This document shows, one piece after another, positions 18,560 to 28,133 of a DNA stretch of 64,000 bases. The DNA lies in contig CAXIUP010000033.1 in NCBI GenBank assembly GCA_964035015.1, positions 1 to 64,000 of the forward strand. The letters run 5' to 3'. How positions within the stretch are numbered: the first letter of the stretch is position 1; each line of letters starts with the position of its first letter. The DNA is from Corallium rubrum (Eukaryota > Cnidaria > Anthozoa > Scleralcyonacea > Coralliidae). The notes beneath the pieces were generated by a model. The model was not told the DNA's origin. It did no database searches and saw only the letters and a list, made by a program, of their open reading frames with translations. The translations under genes and the position numbers were made by a program.

Positions 18560-19309
18560 GGTGGCTACCTACGGTAATTTCAATAGGGGACTGGTGACTA
18601 GAAATATTATCGCTACGCATGCATAAATAGCCATCTTGTCGTTTCGAAAATCTATGACCTCGTCGACACAGATGTTAGACTTGTAGACGTTTTCTTCGGT
18701 GAATTTTGCTAAAATTTTGTAAATAAGTAGCTTATAAAAAGTTATAAAGTATACATAATTTTAAAAAATTTTCATAAGACAGAACTTTTTTAAATCGATA
18801 ATTTTTATAGCGAAAAATCTGTCCATATACAACCCTCTCTGATTTTGTGAATGGATATTCTCCACAACAGTATCTATCATCTCAGCAATTTTTAAAAAAT
18901 TTCACCAAAGCAAACTGAAGACATGCCGCTTCAATTATGCAATATTTGAAAATATACCAAAGTTCCAAGGTCATTATTACCATGGTAAAAGCAAATAATT
19001 GAACTTCTTGATAGATATTTTATATTTGCGATAGTTCTGCTATAGTAAGGTCTACTTAGTATTTATCTAACAAATTTTTAAACTTGTGAATAACATTAAG
19101 CCGGTTTTCCACTAGGCGAAGCGAGAGACAAAAGAAAATGTCGCGCGAAACGACATTTTCTTTTGTCTCGCAAGCTCTCGAGTGGAACTAATTAGCCAAG
19201 ACAAAAGAAAAATGTCGAGTCGGTCGACAAATGTCGCCTAGTGGAAAACCGCCTTTAGATAATGAGCGTATGAAATAGCGCGTATTTATTCAAACTATAG
19301 GGAGCCACC
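18560..19309. mobile_element. TTAA-flanked non-autonomous element, 750 bp
   Basis: The termini GGTGGCTACCTA and TAGGGAGCCACC are imperfect inverted repeats, flanked by TTAA at 18556-18559 and 19310-19313. Removing it rejoins CGCACTTTAAACGCAAC. It sits nine bases to the right of the nested hAT-like element and contains the MITE at 19100-19253. Confidence 0.7.
19100..19253. mobile_element. 154-bp MITE with GCCGGTTTTCCACTAGGCGA termini
   Basis: The left terminus GCCGGTTTTCCACTAGGCGA is inverted at the right as TCGCCTAGTGGAAAACCGCC. Inside, the motif GACAAAAGAAAAATGTCG recurs in both orientations. The flanks ATTAA and TTTAG may be a decayed 5-bp duplication, comparable with the TTTAA of the 7298 MITE. 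Confidence 0.75.
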
Positions 19310-19394
19310 TTAAACGCAACATAAACGTAATACCGTACCGATAATATCGAAAATTTCGGTATTATCGGTATATCGATATTTGAAAATACACCTT

Positions 19395-20330
19395 TTCGAT
19401 AATTACATCATGCTGCATAAAAACGAGGCTCCCAGGCCAAAGTTTCACAATTTTGATAATCATTGTAATCCTGTCATGTTTCTTTATGGAAGAAGATGGC
19501 TAATAACGTCCAAACTATATATGGTAGAAACACATCGTATACGTATGTTGTTAGGCATTTCATAAGCTTTCATTTGGTGTATATTTTAAGTTTCTATGTT
19601 GTGTGTAACTTTTTAAAATGTCCAAAATGTTCGCACCATTGCACGTCAAGTAACAATGGATTCCCACAACTGTTGTAGAATTTCGGATATTGTTTTTAAA
19701 ATACATAACGCACAACTTTGAAACATATATCAAACAGAAGATACTGTAAAATGCTATTTGTGGTACAACTTTCAAGTTTCTAGTTTAAGAGAAAGTATTT
19801 TAAACTGATGGGAAAACGTACTATTATCTTGGTCTGAGTTGTAAACAAAACAAACTTAACAATTCATCCATCAGACCAAATTAATAGTAAGTTTTTCCAT
19901 TTTCAAAATACTTCCCCTTAAGCTAGAAACTTGAAAGTTCTACCACAAATAGCATTTTACAGTATCTGCTGTTTGATATACATTTCAAAGTTGTATGTTA
20001 AATATTTTAAAAACGGTATTGAGGTATTCGAAATTCTACAACAGTTGTGAGAAGTCCATATCATATTTATTACTTGACGAGCAATGGTGCGAACATTTTG
20101 GACATTTTAAAAAGTTATACACAACACAGAAACTTAAAATATACATCAAATGAAAGCTTATGAAATGCCTAACAACATACGTACACGATGTATTTCTACC
20201 ATATGTAGTTTGGACGTTATTAGCCATCTTCTTCCACAAACAGATATGACGGGATTGCTATGATAATCAAAATTGTGAAACTTTGGCCTGGGAGCCTCGT
20301 CTTCATGACGCGTGACGTAATTATCGAAAA
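19395..20330. repeat. Long foldback with 450-bp arms
   Basis: Arms at about 19395-19845 and 19870-20330 are reverse complements with scattered mismatches. An example is TGGCTAATAACGTCCAAACT at 19497 against its inverse near 20208-20227. The centre lies near 19850 (TTGTAAACAAAACAAACTTA). Both arms translate to the same spurious peptide. It forms the right third of the 3.4-kb hAT-like element. Confidence 0.85.
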
Positions 20331-20398
20331 GGTCTATTGAGATCGGTATTTGAAAAAACCCGATAATAATCGATATACCGCATCAGCCTATAGGACAT

Positions 20399-21168
20399 CC
20401 AGTTTAATCGAGTGAAATACCAAATAGTACTTGTAACTTTCGTACAAGTTGGATTCGTGTATAGCTTTCCTTTTTTATAATCAAAGCGCTTTGGTTATCC
20501 TTTGAAAAACAACCCAAGTTTCTTAGTTAGGGTTTACATAATGTCTAAGCCATTTTAAGTTGAAATTTGACCATTTGGATTAAAATTCGGTGAGGAATTT
20601 TCTTACAATCGTAAGTGAAATTCATATCCTGTTGAATAGATTGGCCTTATGAAACACCATTTATGAAATCCTCAGGCAAATAATGATGCGAAAATCGTTT
20701 CCAATCTATCAAGAAAGTTTTGTTTGAGCCTGCAACACACTTACTGCAGTAAGAAACAGCCAGCTATCCGATCTTCTGACCAACCAACAGTGCGGAGATG
20801 GAGACGGATTTTTCCTGACGCTTCCTTTCCTCTTTGAATAACAATTTGTTCGTTTTTTTCTCCACACGCCTCGTCTATTTAAATATAATATATATATATA
20901 ATTTTAACGGGCATTACAGTGTATTTTGCGGGCTAAAATGGAGAATTCAGCGCGCCTAAATATAGCCCGCTGATCTGAGCCTATCAGTTTTTTAACAGTT
21001 CTAAATCATTATTGGTTTGTTGTTTACGGAATTGTATACTTTTCTTGTCAATACTTTGGAGAAAAGATTGTTTTGATGACAAATGTTGCGTTTTTCTGCA
21101 AATTTACATTCAAGTTATGAGTTGTGTAAATATTTGTTGCAATGAAATACACGCGAAATACCGACTGA
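20399..21168. other. AT-rich interval without a recognised gene
   Basis: I see no open frame of note, no tandem repeat beyond a short TA run at 20887-20900 and no convincing inverted termini. It may be unique host DNA between element clusters. Confidence 0.4.
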
Positions 21169-21169
21169 G

Positions 21170-21239
21170 AATCTGAGATTCGAACCCGCGACCTTCGGTT
21201 TACTAGTCCGACGCTATATGTCGACTGAGCTACAGGTCA
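21170..21239 (-). repeat. tRNA-like SINE head or tRNA pseudogene (Thr AGT-like)
   Basis: On the minus strand the sequence has TAGCTCAGTCGACATATAGC (A-box/D-arm), an anticodon arm TCGGA-CTAGTAA-ACCGA and the B-box GGTCGCGGGTTCGAATC. The anticodon position reads AGT. The T stem and acceptor stem do not pair properly and the D stem is decayed, so a working tRNA is unlikely. It is immediately upstream of the repeat at 21271. Confidence 0.6.
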
Positions 21240-21270
21240 AGTGAAATAAAAGTAGCATGCTAGTGCTACG

Positions 21271-22264
21271 TACACGCGTAAAAATCTCGCAAGTTGTTAC
21301 AGCATTGTTGTCTGAACAATGCTGTAACAACTTGCAACAATGCTGTAACAACTTGCAGCAATGCTGTAACAACTTGCAACAATGCTGTAACAACTTGCAA
21401 CAATGCTGTAACAACTTACAACAATGCTGTAACAACTTGTTGACATATGTGAACAACATTGATAAATGAACAACAATGTTCATCATTGTTTCAACAAGTT
21501 GTTACTGCTTGATGAAATAACGATCGTTGTTCACGCATGTTATCTCAAACTCATTAATAATTCATGAGATAATCAGCCAATTACAATAGTCCATTCAATC
21601 ACCTGATTGACGTTGGATACGCCAGGAAAACACGCTAAAATCGTATACCACTCCAGATATTAGATGAAAACCGGTTTTCATCTAATTCTTAAGATCTTAA
21701 TTATCGATGCAAAACAAACAAGTTGCTGTATGAATAAATTTTACACACACTCACGAATAAAATCTCATGAGCGTTTATTTTAATTGTATTTTTCAATTGA
21801 AATCACTCGATTGAGATGCCATATCAACAACTCGTTTATCGTGTTTCATCAGGGGAATCCAAACACTCGAAAACAATAAAACCACTCGGCCTTCGGCCTC
21901 GTGCTTTCATCATGTTTTCTCGTGTTTGGATCCCCTGATGAAACACTCAAACTCGTTGTTGATATATTACGTAACAACCGAAGAACGTGTTGATACATCA
22001 ACCATGTTCACCATTGTTGTAACATTGTTGTTCATCGTTGTTATTTCGTCATGCTGTTACAACATGTTGTATCATGTGCGAACAACGTTGTTGGCTATAA
22101 AAATGTGCTGTTGGAACAACTTGTTCATGACTGTTGATTTATCCGTGAACAAGTTGTTCGAACCATAAGTGAACAACTTGTTGACAACTTGTTCACGGCG
22201 AGCAGCACAACATTGTTCACGCCTGTTGACAACCGTGAACAAGTTGTGCGTTTTTACGCGTGTA
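21271..22264. mobile_element. Non-autonomous element of about 1 kb rich in CAACTTGTTG/CAACATTGTTG motifs
   Basis: The ends TACACGCGTAAAAA (21271) and TTTTTACGCGTGTA (ending 22264) are inverted. Six tandem copies of a 21-bp unit (AACAATGCTGTAACAACTTG) lie at about 21314-21440. The right half is full of self-complementary CAACTTGTTG, CAACATTGTTG and CAACGTTGTTG motifs. A second palindrome (arms at about 21820-21875 and 21910-21966, core GTGTTTCATCAGGGG) is nested inside. There is no coding capacity. Confidence 0.7.
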
Positions 22265-22267
22265 GGC

Positions 22268-22437
22268 AGCGTTGAAATATAGTAAGGTTATATATACTGC
22301 CGAAACATGGAACGTGCAAGTCTAACGTTTCGAGCGAAGGCCCTTCGTCAGAGAGAAACGTAAAGAGTGTGACGAAGGGCCTTAGCTCGAAACGTTAAAC
22401 TCCTACGTTCTCTGTTTTGGCAGTATATCAAATCTTA
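22268..22437. mobile_element. Palindromic repeat family, copy at 22.3 kb, split by a SINE composite
   Basis: Arms CTAACGTTTCGAGCGAAGGC and the inverse (with CTTAGCTCGAAACG, one mismatch) surround AGAGAGAAACGTAAAGAGTG. The outer arm stops at ATATCAAATCTTA (22425-22437). It resumes at 22955-22982 with the same 13 bases followed by CTATATTTCGATT, so the SINE composite inserted into this copy. Confidence 0.85.
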
Positions 22438-22954
22438 ATAATTGTCAGTTGTTTGCTGTAAAAGCTGTGTTAGTTGGTTATACTCAGAAAAACTTTGATC
22501 TCTAAGCGGGACTCGAACCCGCAACCTTCTGAATACTAGCCAGACGCTCTAACCATTGGGCGCTAACCATTTTTTCTGAGTATTGCCAACTAACACAGCT
22601 TGTACAGACAACAACTGACAATTATTACTAACATCAAGCTGCAATTTCTGAAACTAACTAACAATGTTTAACTGGAAACTTACTGTTACAACGCGACTTG
22701 TGGAACGACAAGTACTTGTAACCGAGCGGACTTCCCGGAGTCCTTCCCGAAGAACTTAAATAACCTTGCTCTACTATCTGAGTTCTAGTGGCCCAATGGT
22801 TAGAGCGTCTGGCAAGCATTCAAAAAGTTGCGGGTTCGAGTCCCGCTTAGAGCTCAGAGTTTTTCTGAGTATTACCAACTAACACAGCTTGTACAGCAAA
22901 CAACTGATAATTATTACTAACATCAAGCTGCAATATCTGAAAATATCAAATTAA
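22438..22954. mobile_element. Composite tRNA-derived SINE unit (two tRNA-like heads, inverted bodies), 517 bp
   Basis: One 13-bp duplication ATATCAAATCTTA (22425-22437 and 22955-22967) flanks the whole composite. The order is body on minus, tRNA-like head on minus (about 22500-22566, anticodon AGT), body on plus (about 22568-22667), spacer, tRNA-like head on plus (22782-22853), body on plus. The body is recognised by CTGAGTATT(G/A)CCAACTAACA, CAGCTTGTACAG and ACAACTGACAATTATTACTA. Heads carry A-box (TGGTTAGAGCG) and B-box (GGTTCGAGTCC) Pol III promoter elements. Confidence 0.75.
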
Positions 22955-22982
22955 ATATCAAATCTTACTATATTTCGATTAC

Positions 22983-24180
22983 ATGACCAAGTCTTCAATA
23001 TGTAAAGTAACTAACCTATGGATCGTTTTCACTCACGTGATCAGTGGCCTCGTTAGGGTGGTGAAACAATACGAAATGTTTGAATATATTCCAATTGGAG
23101 CTGGAAATGAAAATTTAACTGTTTAACTTTCAACTTTTGGCGGTTGCAGAAGGAAAGCTAGTGATAAGAAAGTTAGGGCAGTGAACCTTCGTCGATCCGA
23201 GGTGAGATAGAGCTTGTACTAAAATAGTAAGTGTCGGGAAACACTTAGGACGTCATAACATCACAATTCGTCCTCAATAAACAACTGAGCTGTAAAGTGA
23301 AAGTGTTTACGAATGTTGCTAGGCCTTCCCCAGCGGGTCCGTTCGGATCACTTCCGAAACGGGCCAACCGAGGAAGGCCTAGGAATAGGCTAGCCCTGAC
23401 CACTGAGTCACGGAGGGCGTTGCCGAGAACTTGATCGCGAGTTCTGTATGAAGGTGGTAATGCCAGGAGAGAATTGGGTTTATTAGAATTAATATTGGGC
23501 ATTTCACTCGATTACATAGCATGTTCAAGAGATTAATTTGTTTGATGAATTTGAAGCATGGTTTGAAGTTCGTCAACACCGATGGCGACGGCGATGGATT
23601 TTCTGAACTGGCAATGCCACGAGTCAAATCACACTTCAATGTCAATGTTCTTGGCTATTAAAATGAACACACTTGTAGTCTTAGGATAATAGGATGTTAT
23701 ACAATTTTAGTGAGGAGAGATTATCTTGTCGAGGTAAGATATTAGTTTCTACAAGGGACAACTATGTTTCTTACTTTCTTGGTAGGAGATTTCATGGTTG
23801 TTTTCTTTTATTTTTAGGTGTATATTGCCAATATTGGTGTGGGTTCATTGCGTTTGCGCTGATCAGACGTACGCTACTATCTTCGTGTGTGTATTTTTAC
23901 AAATTCTGCAAAATAATCTGATGGGCTCAATGGTACATTGCTGTATAATTTTGTTAAAGCTCTAGATTTTTCAAACGTATCAAGCACTTGGGATTGCAAT
24001 AACAGTAGAGCAAGAGGCATGATTATTTAATATTCGTATATTAATTAAGGTATGTGTATATCCTGTCAAAACCCTTGTCACATCATGTCAGGCGATAAGT
24101 TATAGTAACTTGTAGTAATGTGTAAATACTCTGTCTATTGTAATTAATATTAAATTTTTGGACTTTTCAACCTCCCTCGC
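22983..24180. other. Interval without a recognised gene; contains a strong hairpin at 23319-23382
   Basis: I could not assign any coding sequence; minus-strand frames at 23245-23645 have no recognisable domain. CTAGGCCTTCC (23319) pairs perfectly with GGAAGGCCTAG (ending 23382), with further pairing inside (GGGTCCGTTCGG against CCGAAACGGGCC). The GC content of this 64-bp block is clearly above its surroundings. Confidence 0.5.
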
Positions 24181-24189
24181 AGGCAACTC

Positions 24190-24585
24190 TGTGGGCTATT
24201 TTGGGTGAGGTGGGCAAACGTGGGTGGAGTGGGCAAACGTGGGTGGAGTGGGCAATCTTAGGTGGAGTGGGCAACTTTGGGTGGAGTGGGCAACCTTGGG
24301 TGGAGTGGGGAAACTTGCTTGGAGCGGGCAACCTCGCGTGGAGTGGTCAAACTCATGTGCAGTGGGCATACTCGGGTGGAGTGGGCAATCTTGGGTGGAG
24401 TGGGCAACGTCAGGCGGAGTGGGCAATCTTGGGTGGAGTGTAGGGTGCAGTGGGCAATCTTGGGTGGAGAGTAGGGTGGAGTGGGCAAACTCGGGTGGAG
24501 TGCAGGGTGGAGTGGGCAATCTTGGGTGGAGTGGGCAACCTCGGCTGGATTGGGCAACCTTGGGTGGAGTGGGCAACCTCCTGAA
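24190..24585 (+). repeat. 19-bp minisatellite GGTGGAGTGGGCAAYCTTG
   Basis: About 20 tandem units of GGGTGGAGTGGGCAATCTT and variants. Occasional GGAGTGYAGGGTGGAG interruptions occur at about 24437, 24470 and 24500. The long open frames on both strands (Trp-Ser-Gly-Gln on plus, Pro-Thr-Pro-Pro on minus) are translations of the array. Confidence 0.95.
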
Positions 24586-25020
24586 ACGCCATTTCCTGCA
24601 CTTTGAGGGGGGATTTTACAGAATTCTGAAGGTTATAAAACGTCAGAAAAAATGCACAAAAGAAAACACAATTTATTCGGACTTTGAATATATTAATTCC
24701 ATATTATCTCGATGAGGCGATTACAAAATTTCGCCCGAGCCCTAACTACTTCGAATCAGCGGAGCTGAGGGGGTGCGACCGAGCGTACTTTATGGAACCC
24801 TTCATGAAATGCAATATTACTGCTGACCGTTCTCGGTTCTCCTAACGCAGGAGTGATTATCAGCCGTGAGCGCCACTGACAAATAATCCCCGAGCCCAGG
24901 CGTAGGGCCGAAGGCGAGGAGCCCGGTGAGGGTGCTAATCTCGACACGCGTGGAGTCCATTTTACACGCGTGTAGAAAAAGCGAGGGAGACGAAATCTGT
25001 GAAATAGTTTATTTATTTAT
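24586..25020. other. Interval without a recognised gene
   Basis: There is a moderately GC-rich block at 24730-24960 with repeated CCGAGCCC and GGAGCC pieces in both orientations, perhaps a decayed foldback element. ACACGCGTG is repeated at 24944 and 24964. No coding sequence is recognised. Confidence 0.4.
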
Positions 25021-25149
25021 TTATTTGTTTGTTTGTTTGTTTGTTTGTTTGTTTGTTTGTTTGTTTGTTTGTTTGTTTGTTTGTTTGTTTGTTTGTTTGT
25101 TTGTTTGTTTGTTTGTTTGTTTGTTTGTTTGTTTGTTTGTTTGTTTGTT

Positions 25150-25188
<39 letters not shown>
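25010..25188 (+). repeat. TTTG and TA microsatellites
   Basis: TTTA units lead into about 30 tandem TTTG units (to about 25151), followed directly by about 19 TA dinucleotides to 25188. The Val-Cys-Leu-Phe and Lys-Gln-Thr-Asn frames are repeat translations. Confidence 0.97.
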
Positions 25189-25190
<2 letters not shown>

Positions 25191-25416
25191 TACGGTGTCA
25201 CGCGGTAAGAATTGTTAGGCACTGGTGACTAATAATGTTATTGGTAGGAATTTATTTAAATTGAGAATCACGTGATGTGGCACGTACAAATAACCGTCTT
25301 TCACTGCCAAATCGTTTTCACAACGGTTTCTCGTCTTTTTCAAGACGAAAAGAGTGTTTTGCAAGAAAACTGTGATTTTTGAAATAATAATCATATTCAA
25401 ACAAAAATTTAGCAAT

Positions 25417-26875
25417 ATGGAAAGAGAACAAACAAATCAACAAGGTGGAAAAGAAAAGCGACAAGAGCGAATCCGAAGAGAAAGCGACGAGAAAAAGGCG
25501 GAAAGATTACGAAAACGGAGAGAGCTGGCTCGACGAAGGCTAGAAAACGAGACAGCGGATGAGAGGGAAGTTCGCTTAGCGAAGAGGCGAGAAGCTTACA
25601 AAAAGCGCTCAGAAACAAGTAGAAGTAAGCAAAATCAGGGTGTTAGAGAGAGAAGGCAGCGAGATAGTCGTGAACAGAGAGAGAGAGAGAAGGCTGCGAA
25701 GTTTGAGACAACAGGCGAGAGGAAGAATAGAAACAGAAACGCCACAACAGAGAACAAGCCGGCTCGAGATTCTGTCGACAAACGCGACTGCAAGAATAGT
25801 GGAAGAAACGCCTGACCAACGAAATGACCGCCTACAAGCGCTTAGACAAAATGCGAGAGCCCGAATTGATGAAGAAACTCCAGAACAACGAGCAGAACGG
25901 CCACAAGTAGTCAGACAAAATACAGCTGCACGCATTGAGTCTGAAACGTCTGAACAACGAGCAGAACGGCGGCAAGGTGTCAGACAAAATACAGTAGCAC
26001 GAATCGAGTCTGAAACGTCTGAACAACGAGCAGAACGGTTGCAAGGAGTCAGACAAAATACAGCAGCACGAATTGAGTCTGAAACGTCTGAACAACGAGC
26101 AGAACGGCTGCACGGAGTGAGACAAAATACAATAGCACGAATTGAGTCTGAAACGTCTGAACAACTTGCAGAACGGTTGCAAGGAGTCAGACAAAATACA
26201 GCGGCACGAATTGAGTCTGAAACGTCTGAACAACGAGCAGAACGGTTGCAAGGAGTCAGACAAAATACAGCAGCACGAATTGAGTCTGAAACGTCTGAAC
26301 AACGAGCAGAACGGTTGCAAGGAGTCAGACAAAATACAGCAGCACGAATTGAGTCTGAAACGTCTGAAGAACGAGCAGAACGGCTGCAAGGAGTCAGACA
26401 AAATACAGCTGCACGAATTGATGACGAAACGTCTGAACAACGAGCAGAACGGCTGCAAGGAGTCCGACAAAATACAGTAGCACGAATTGAGTCTGAAATG
26501 TCTGAACAACGAGCAGAACGGTTGCAAGGAGTCAGACAAAATACAGCAGCACGAATTGAGTCTGAAACGTCTGAAGAACGAGCAGAACGGCTGCAAGGAG
26601 TCAGACAAAATACAGCTGCAAGAATTGATGACGAAACGTCTGAACAACGAGCAGAACGGCTGCAAGGAGTCCGACAAAATACAGTAGCACAAATTGAGTC
26701 TGAAACGTCTGCATATACCTCTTGCGTTTGGCCTCCTGGTTCGTTTACATTCGTTTCGGAACACAGTAGCAGTGCCCTCTCGACCTCAAGGAGATATACT
26801 GTATGTACCAAACTATTGTCGTTACTATCCTCTCAGCTTGTTTGTGCATATCCCGAACAGTTTCCAAGGAAATAG
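25417..26875 (+). pseudogene. Basic protein with about 14 tandem 23-residue STPR-like repeats, broken by a frameshift in a GA tract
   Basis: ATG 25417 opens a frame (MEREQTNQQGG...) rich in K, R and E with degenerate 23-residue units (LRKRRELARRRLENETADEREVR). It runs out of register at the GA dinucleotide tract 25675-25691. From there the +1 frame continues with about 14.5 clear units of the pattern L-Q-G-V-R-Q-N-T-A-A-R-I-E-S-E-T-S-E-Q-R. The last eleven are nearly identical at 69 bp, and units 10-12 are re-duplicated as 13-15. The pattern (ETxEQRxxRL... with basic residues) resembles the score-and-three-peptide repeats of FMBP-1-type DNA-binding proteins, also found N-terminal in Helitron-type proteins of invertebrates (from memory). 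After the array an unrelated-looking tail runs to TAG at 26873-26875. No helicase or nuclease domain follows. Confidence 0.6.
25820..26715 (+). repeat. 69-bp tandem array within the STPR-like gene
   Basis: About 13 copies of a 69-bp unit (core GAACAACGAGCAGAACGG ... GTCAGACAAAATACAGC). Because 69 is divisible by three and the unit lacks stops in several frames, long open frames appear in all three plus frames and on the minus strand (up to 400 codons). Only the frame giving the charged ETSEQRAERL unit continues the upstream degenerate units. Confidence 0.95.
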
Positions 26876-27045
26876 TTTGAATAATATGCCAGTTGGGTAA
26901 ACCTCTAGGGAAGTTCTGCAAGAAAATCTATCAAATCACTGACAACATCCATTAGACTTATTACAGTAGAATTAAGAAAGAATAGCGGGGACATTGAGGA
27001 CAATTAATTGCCGGGAAAGACGACTGACTGTGCCGCTGACCTGTT
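26876..27045. other. Short interval without a recognised feature
   Basis: Sequence between the STPR-like gene and the AT-rich satellite. I see no frame or repeat in it. Confidence 0.4.
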
Positions 27046-27740
27046 CGTAACATGTTTTATAAAATCAGACATGTATAAAATAGAACATGTTTTATAAAAT
27101 CAAACATGCTTTATGAAATATAACATGCTTTATAAAATAGAACATGTTTTATAAAATAGAACATGTTTTATAAAATCAAACATGTTTTATAAAATAGAAC
27201 ATGTTTTATAAAATCAAACATGTTTTATAAAATCAAACATGTTTTATAAAATAGAACATGTTTTATAAATAGAACATGTTGTATAAAATCAAACATGTTT
27301 TATAAAATCAAACACGTTTTATAAATAGAACATGTTTTATAAAATCAAACATGTTTTATAAAATCAAACGTGTTTTATAAAATCAAACATGTTTTATAAA
27401 ATCAAACATGTTTTATAAAATAGAACACGTTGTATAAAATCAAACATGTTTTATAAAATAGAACATGTTTTATAAAATCAAACATGTTTTATAAAATAGA
27501 ACCTGTTGTATAAAATCAAACATGTTCAATAAAATCAAACATGTTTTATAAAATAGAACATGTTTTATAAAATAGAACATGTTGTATAAAATCAAACATG
27601 TTTTATAAAATCAAACATGTTTTATAAAATAGAACATGTTTTATAAAACAAACATGTTGTATAAAATCAAATACGTTTTATAAAATCAAACACGTTTTAT
27701 AAAAGAGAACATGTTTTATAAAATTAAACATATTCTATAA
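27046..27740 (+). repeat. 19-bp self-complementary minisatellite AACATGTTTTATAAAATCA
   Basis: About 36 units of 17-20 bp alternating between ...AAATCAA and ...AAATAGA endings. The core ACATGTTTTATAAAACATGT is palindromic, so any two neighbours can pair. The array resumes at 28036-28090 after the SINE composite, showing the SINE inserted into it. Confidence 0.95.
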
Positions 27741-28035
27741 AAGTTAGTTAGTTAGTTTCAGAAATTGCAGCTTGATGTTAGTAATAATTGTCAGTTGTTT
27801 GCTGTACAAGCTGTACTCAGAAAAACTCTGAGTTCTAAGCGGGACTCGAACCCACAACCTTCTGAATGCTAGCCAGACGCTAGCATTCTGAGTTCAACTA
27901 TCTGAGTTCTAGCGGCTCAATGGTTAGAGCGTCTGGCTAGCATTCAGGAGGTTGTGGGTTCGAGTCCCGCTTAGAACTCAGAGTTTTTCTGAGTATTACT
28001 AACTAACACAGCTTGTACGGCAAACAACTGACAAT
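27741..28035. mobile_element. Second inverted SINE composite, inserted into the 19-bp satellite
   Basis: The body on minus (27741-27830: CAGAAATTGCAGCTTGATGT, TAATAATTGTCAGTTG) leads to a truncated tRNA-like head on minus (about 27832-27882). Then come the intact head on plus (27906-27977) and a body on plus truncated at ACAACTGACAATT. The same satellite lies on both sides with AAAA at each junction. It has the same organisation as 22438-22954 but is shorter in the middle. Confidence 0.75.
27906..27977 (+). tRNA. tRNA-Ala(AGC)-like SINE head with intact cloverleaf
   Basis: The 72 nt fold fully: acceptor GTTCTAG/TTAGAAC (last pair G-U), D-arm GCTC-AATGGTTA-GAGC, anticodon arm TCTGG-CTAGCAT-TCAGG with AGC at 27939-27941, and T-arm GTGGG-TTCGAGT-CCCGC. 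The 3:70 pair is U-A, not the G-U that marks tRNA-Ala. The unit continues into a SINE body, so it is a Pol III promoter head rather than a functional alanine tRNA. Confidence 0.45.
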
Positions 28036-28133
28036 TAAAATCAAACATGTTTTATAAAAGAGAACATGTATTATAAAATAGGACATGTTTTATACATTGT
28101 ACGAAATGCTGTATAAAATTGGAACATGGTGTA

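Larger units (their letters stand above)
16987..20390. mobile_element. hAT-like element, 3.4 kb, with nested insertions and 8-bp target duplication TAGGACAT
   Basis: Perfect 16-bp termini TAGGCTGATGCGGTAT (16987) and the inverse ending at 20390 are flanked by TAGGACAT at 16979-16986 and 20391-20398. An 8-bp duplication, TAGG-type termini and GGTATACCG/ATCGATA-rich subterminal DNA are typical of hAT elements. The interior holds another hAT-like element (17557-18542), a TTAA element (18560-19309) and a long foldback (19395-20330). No transposase could be recognised; the frame at 17002-17472 lacks hAT motifs. Confidence 0.85.

Noticed and set aside
22782-22853. tRNA gene
   Set aside because: The anticodon loop has A in place of U33, the D stem is mismatched and the sequence runs into the SINE body; treated as a SINE head.
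25609-26811. 400-codon minus-strand frame rich in Cys and Ser
   Set aside because: It is the complement of the 69-bp STPR-like array; the plus-strand frame continues into diverged units with the same peptide pattern, the minus frame does not.
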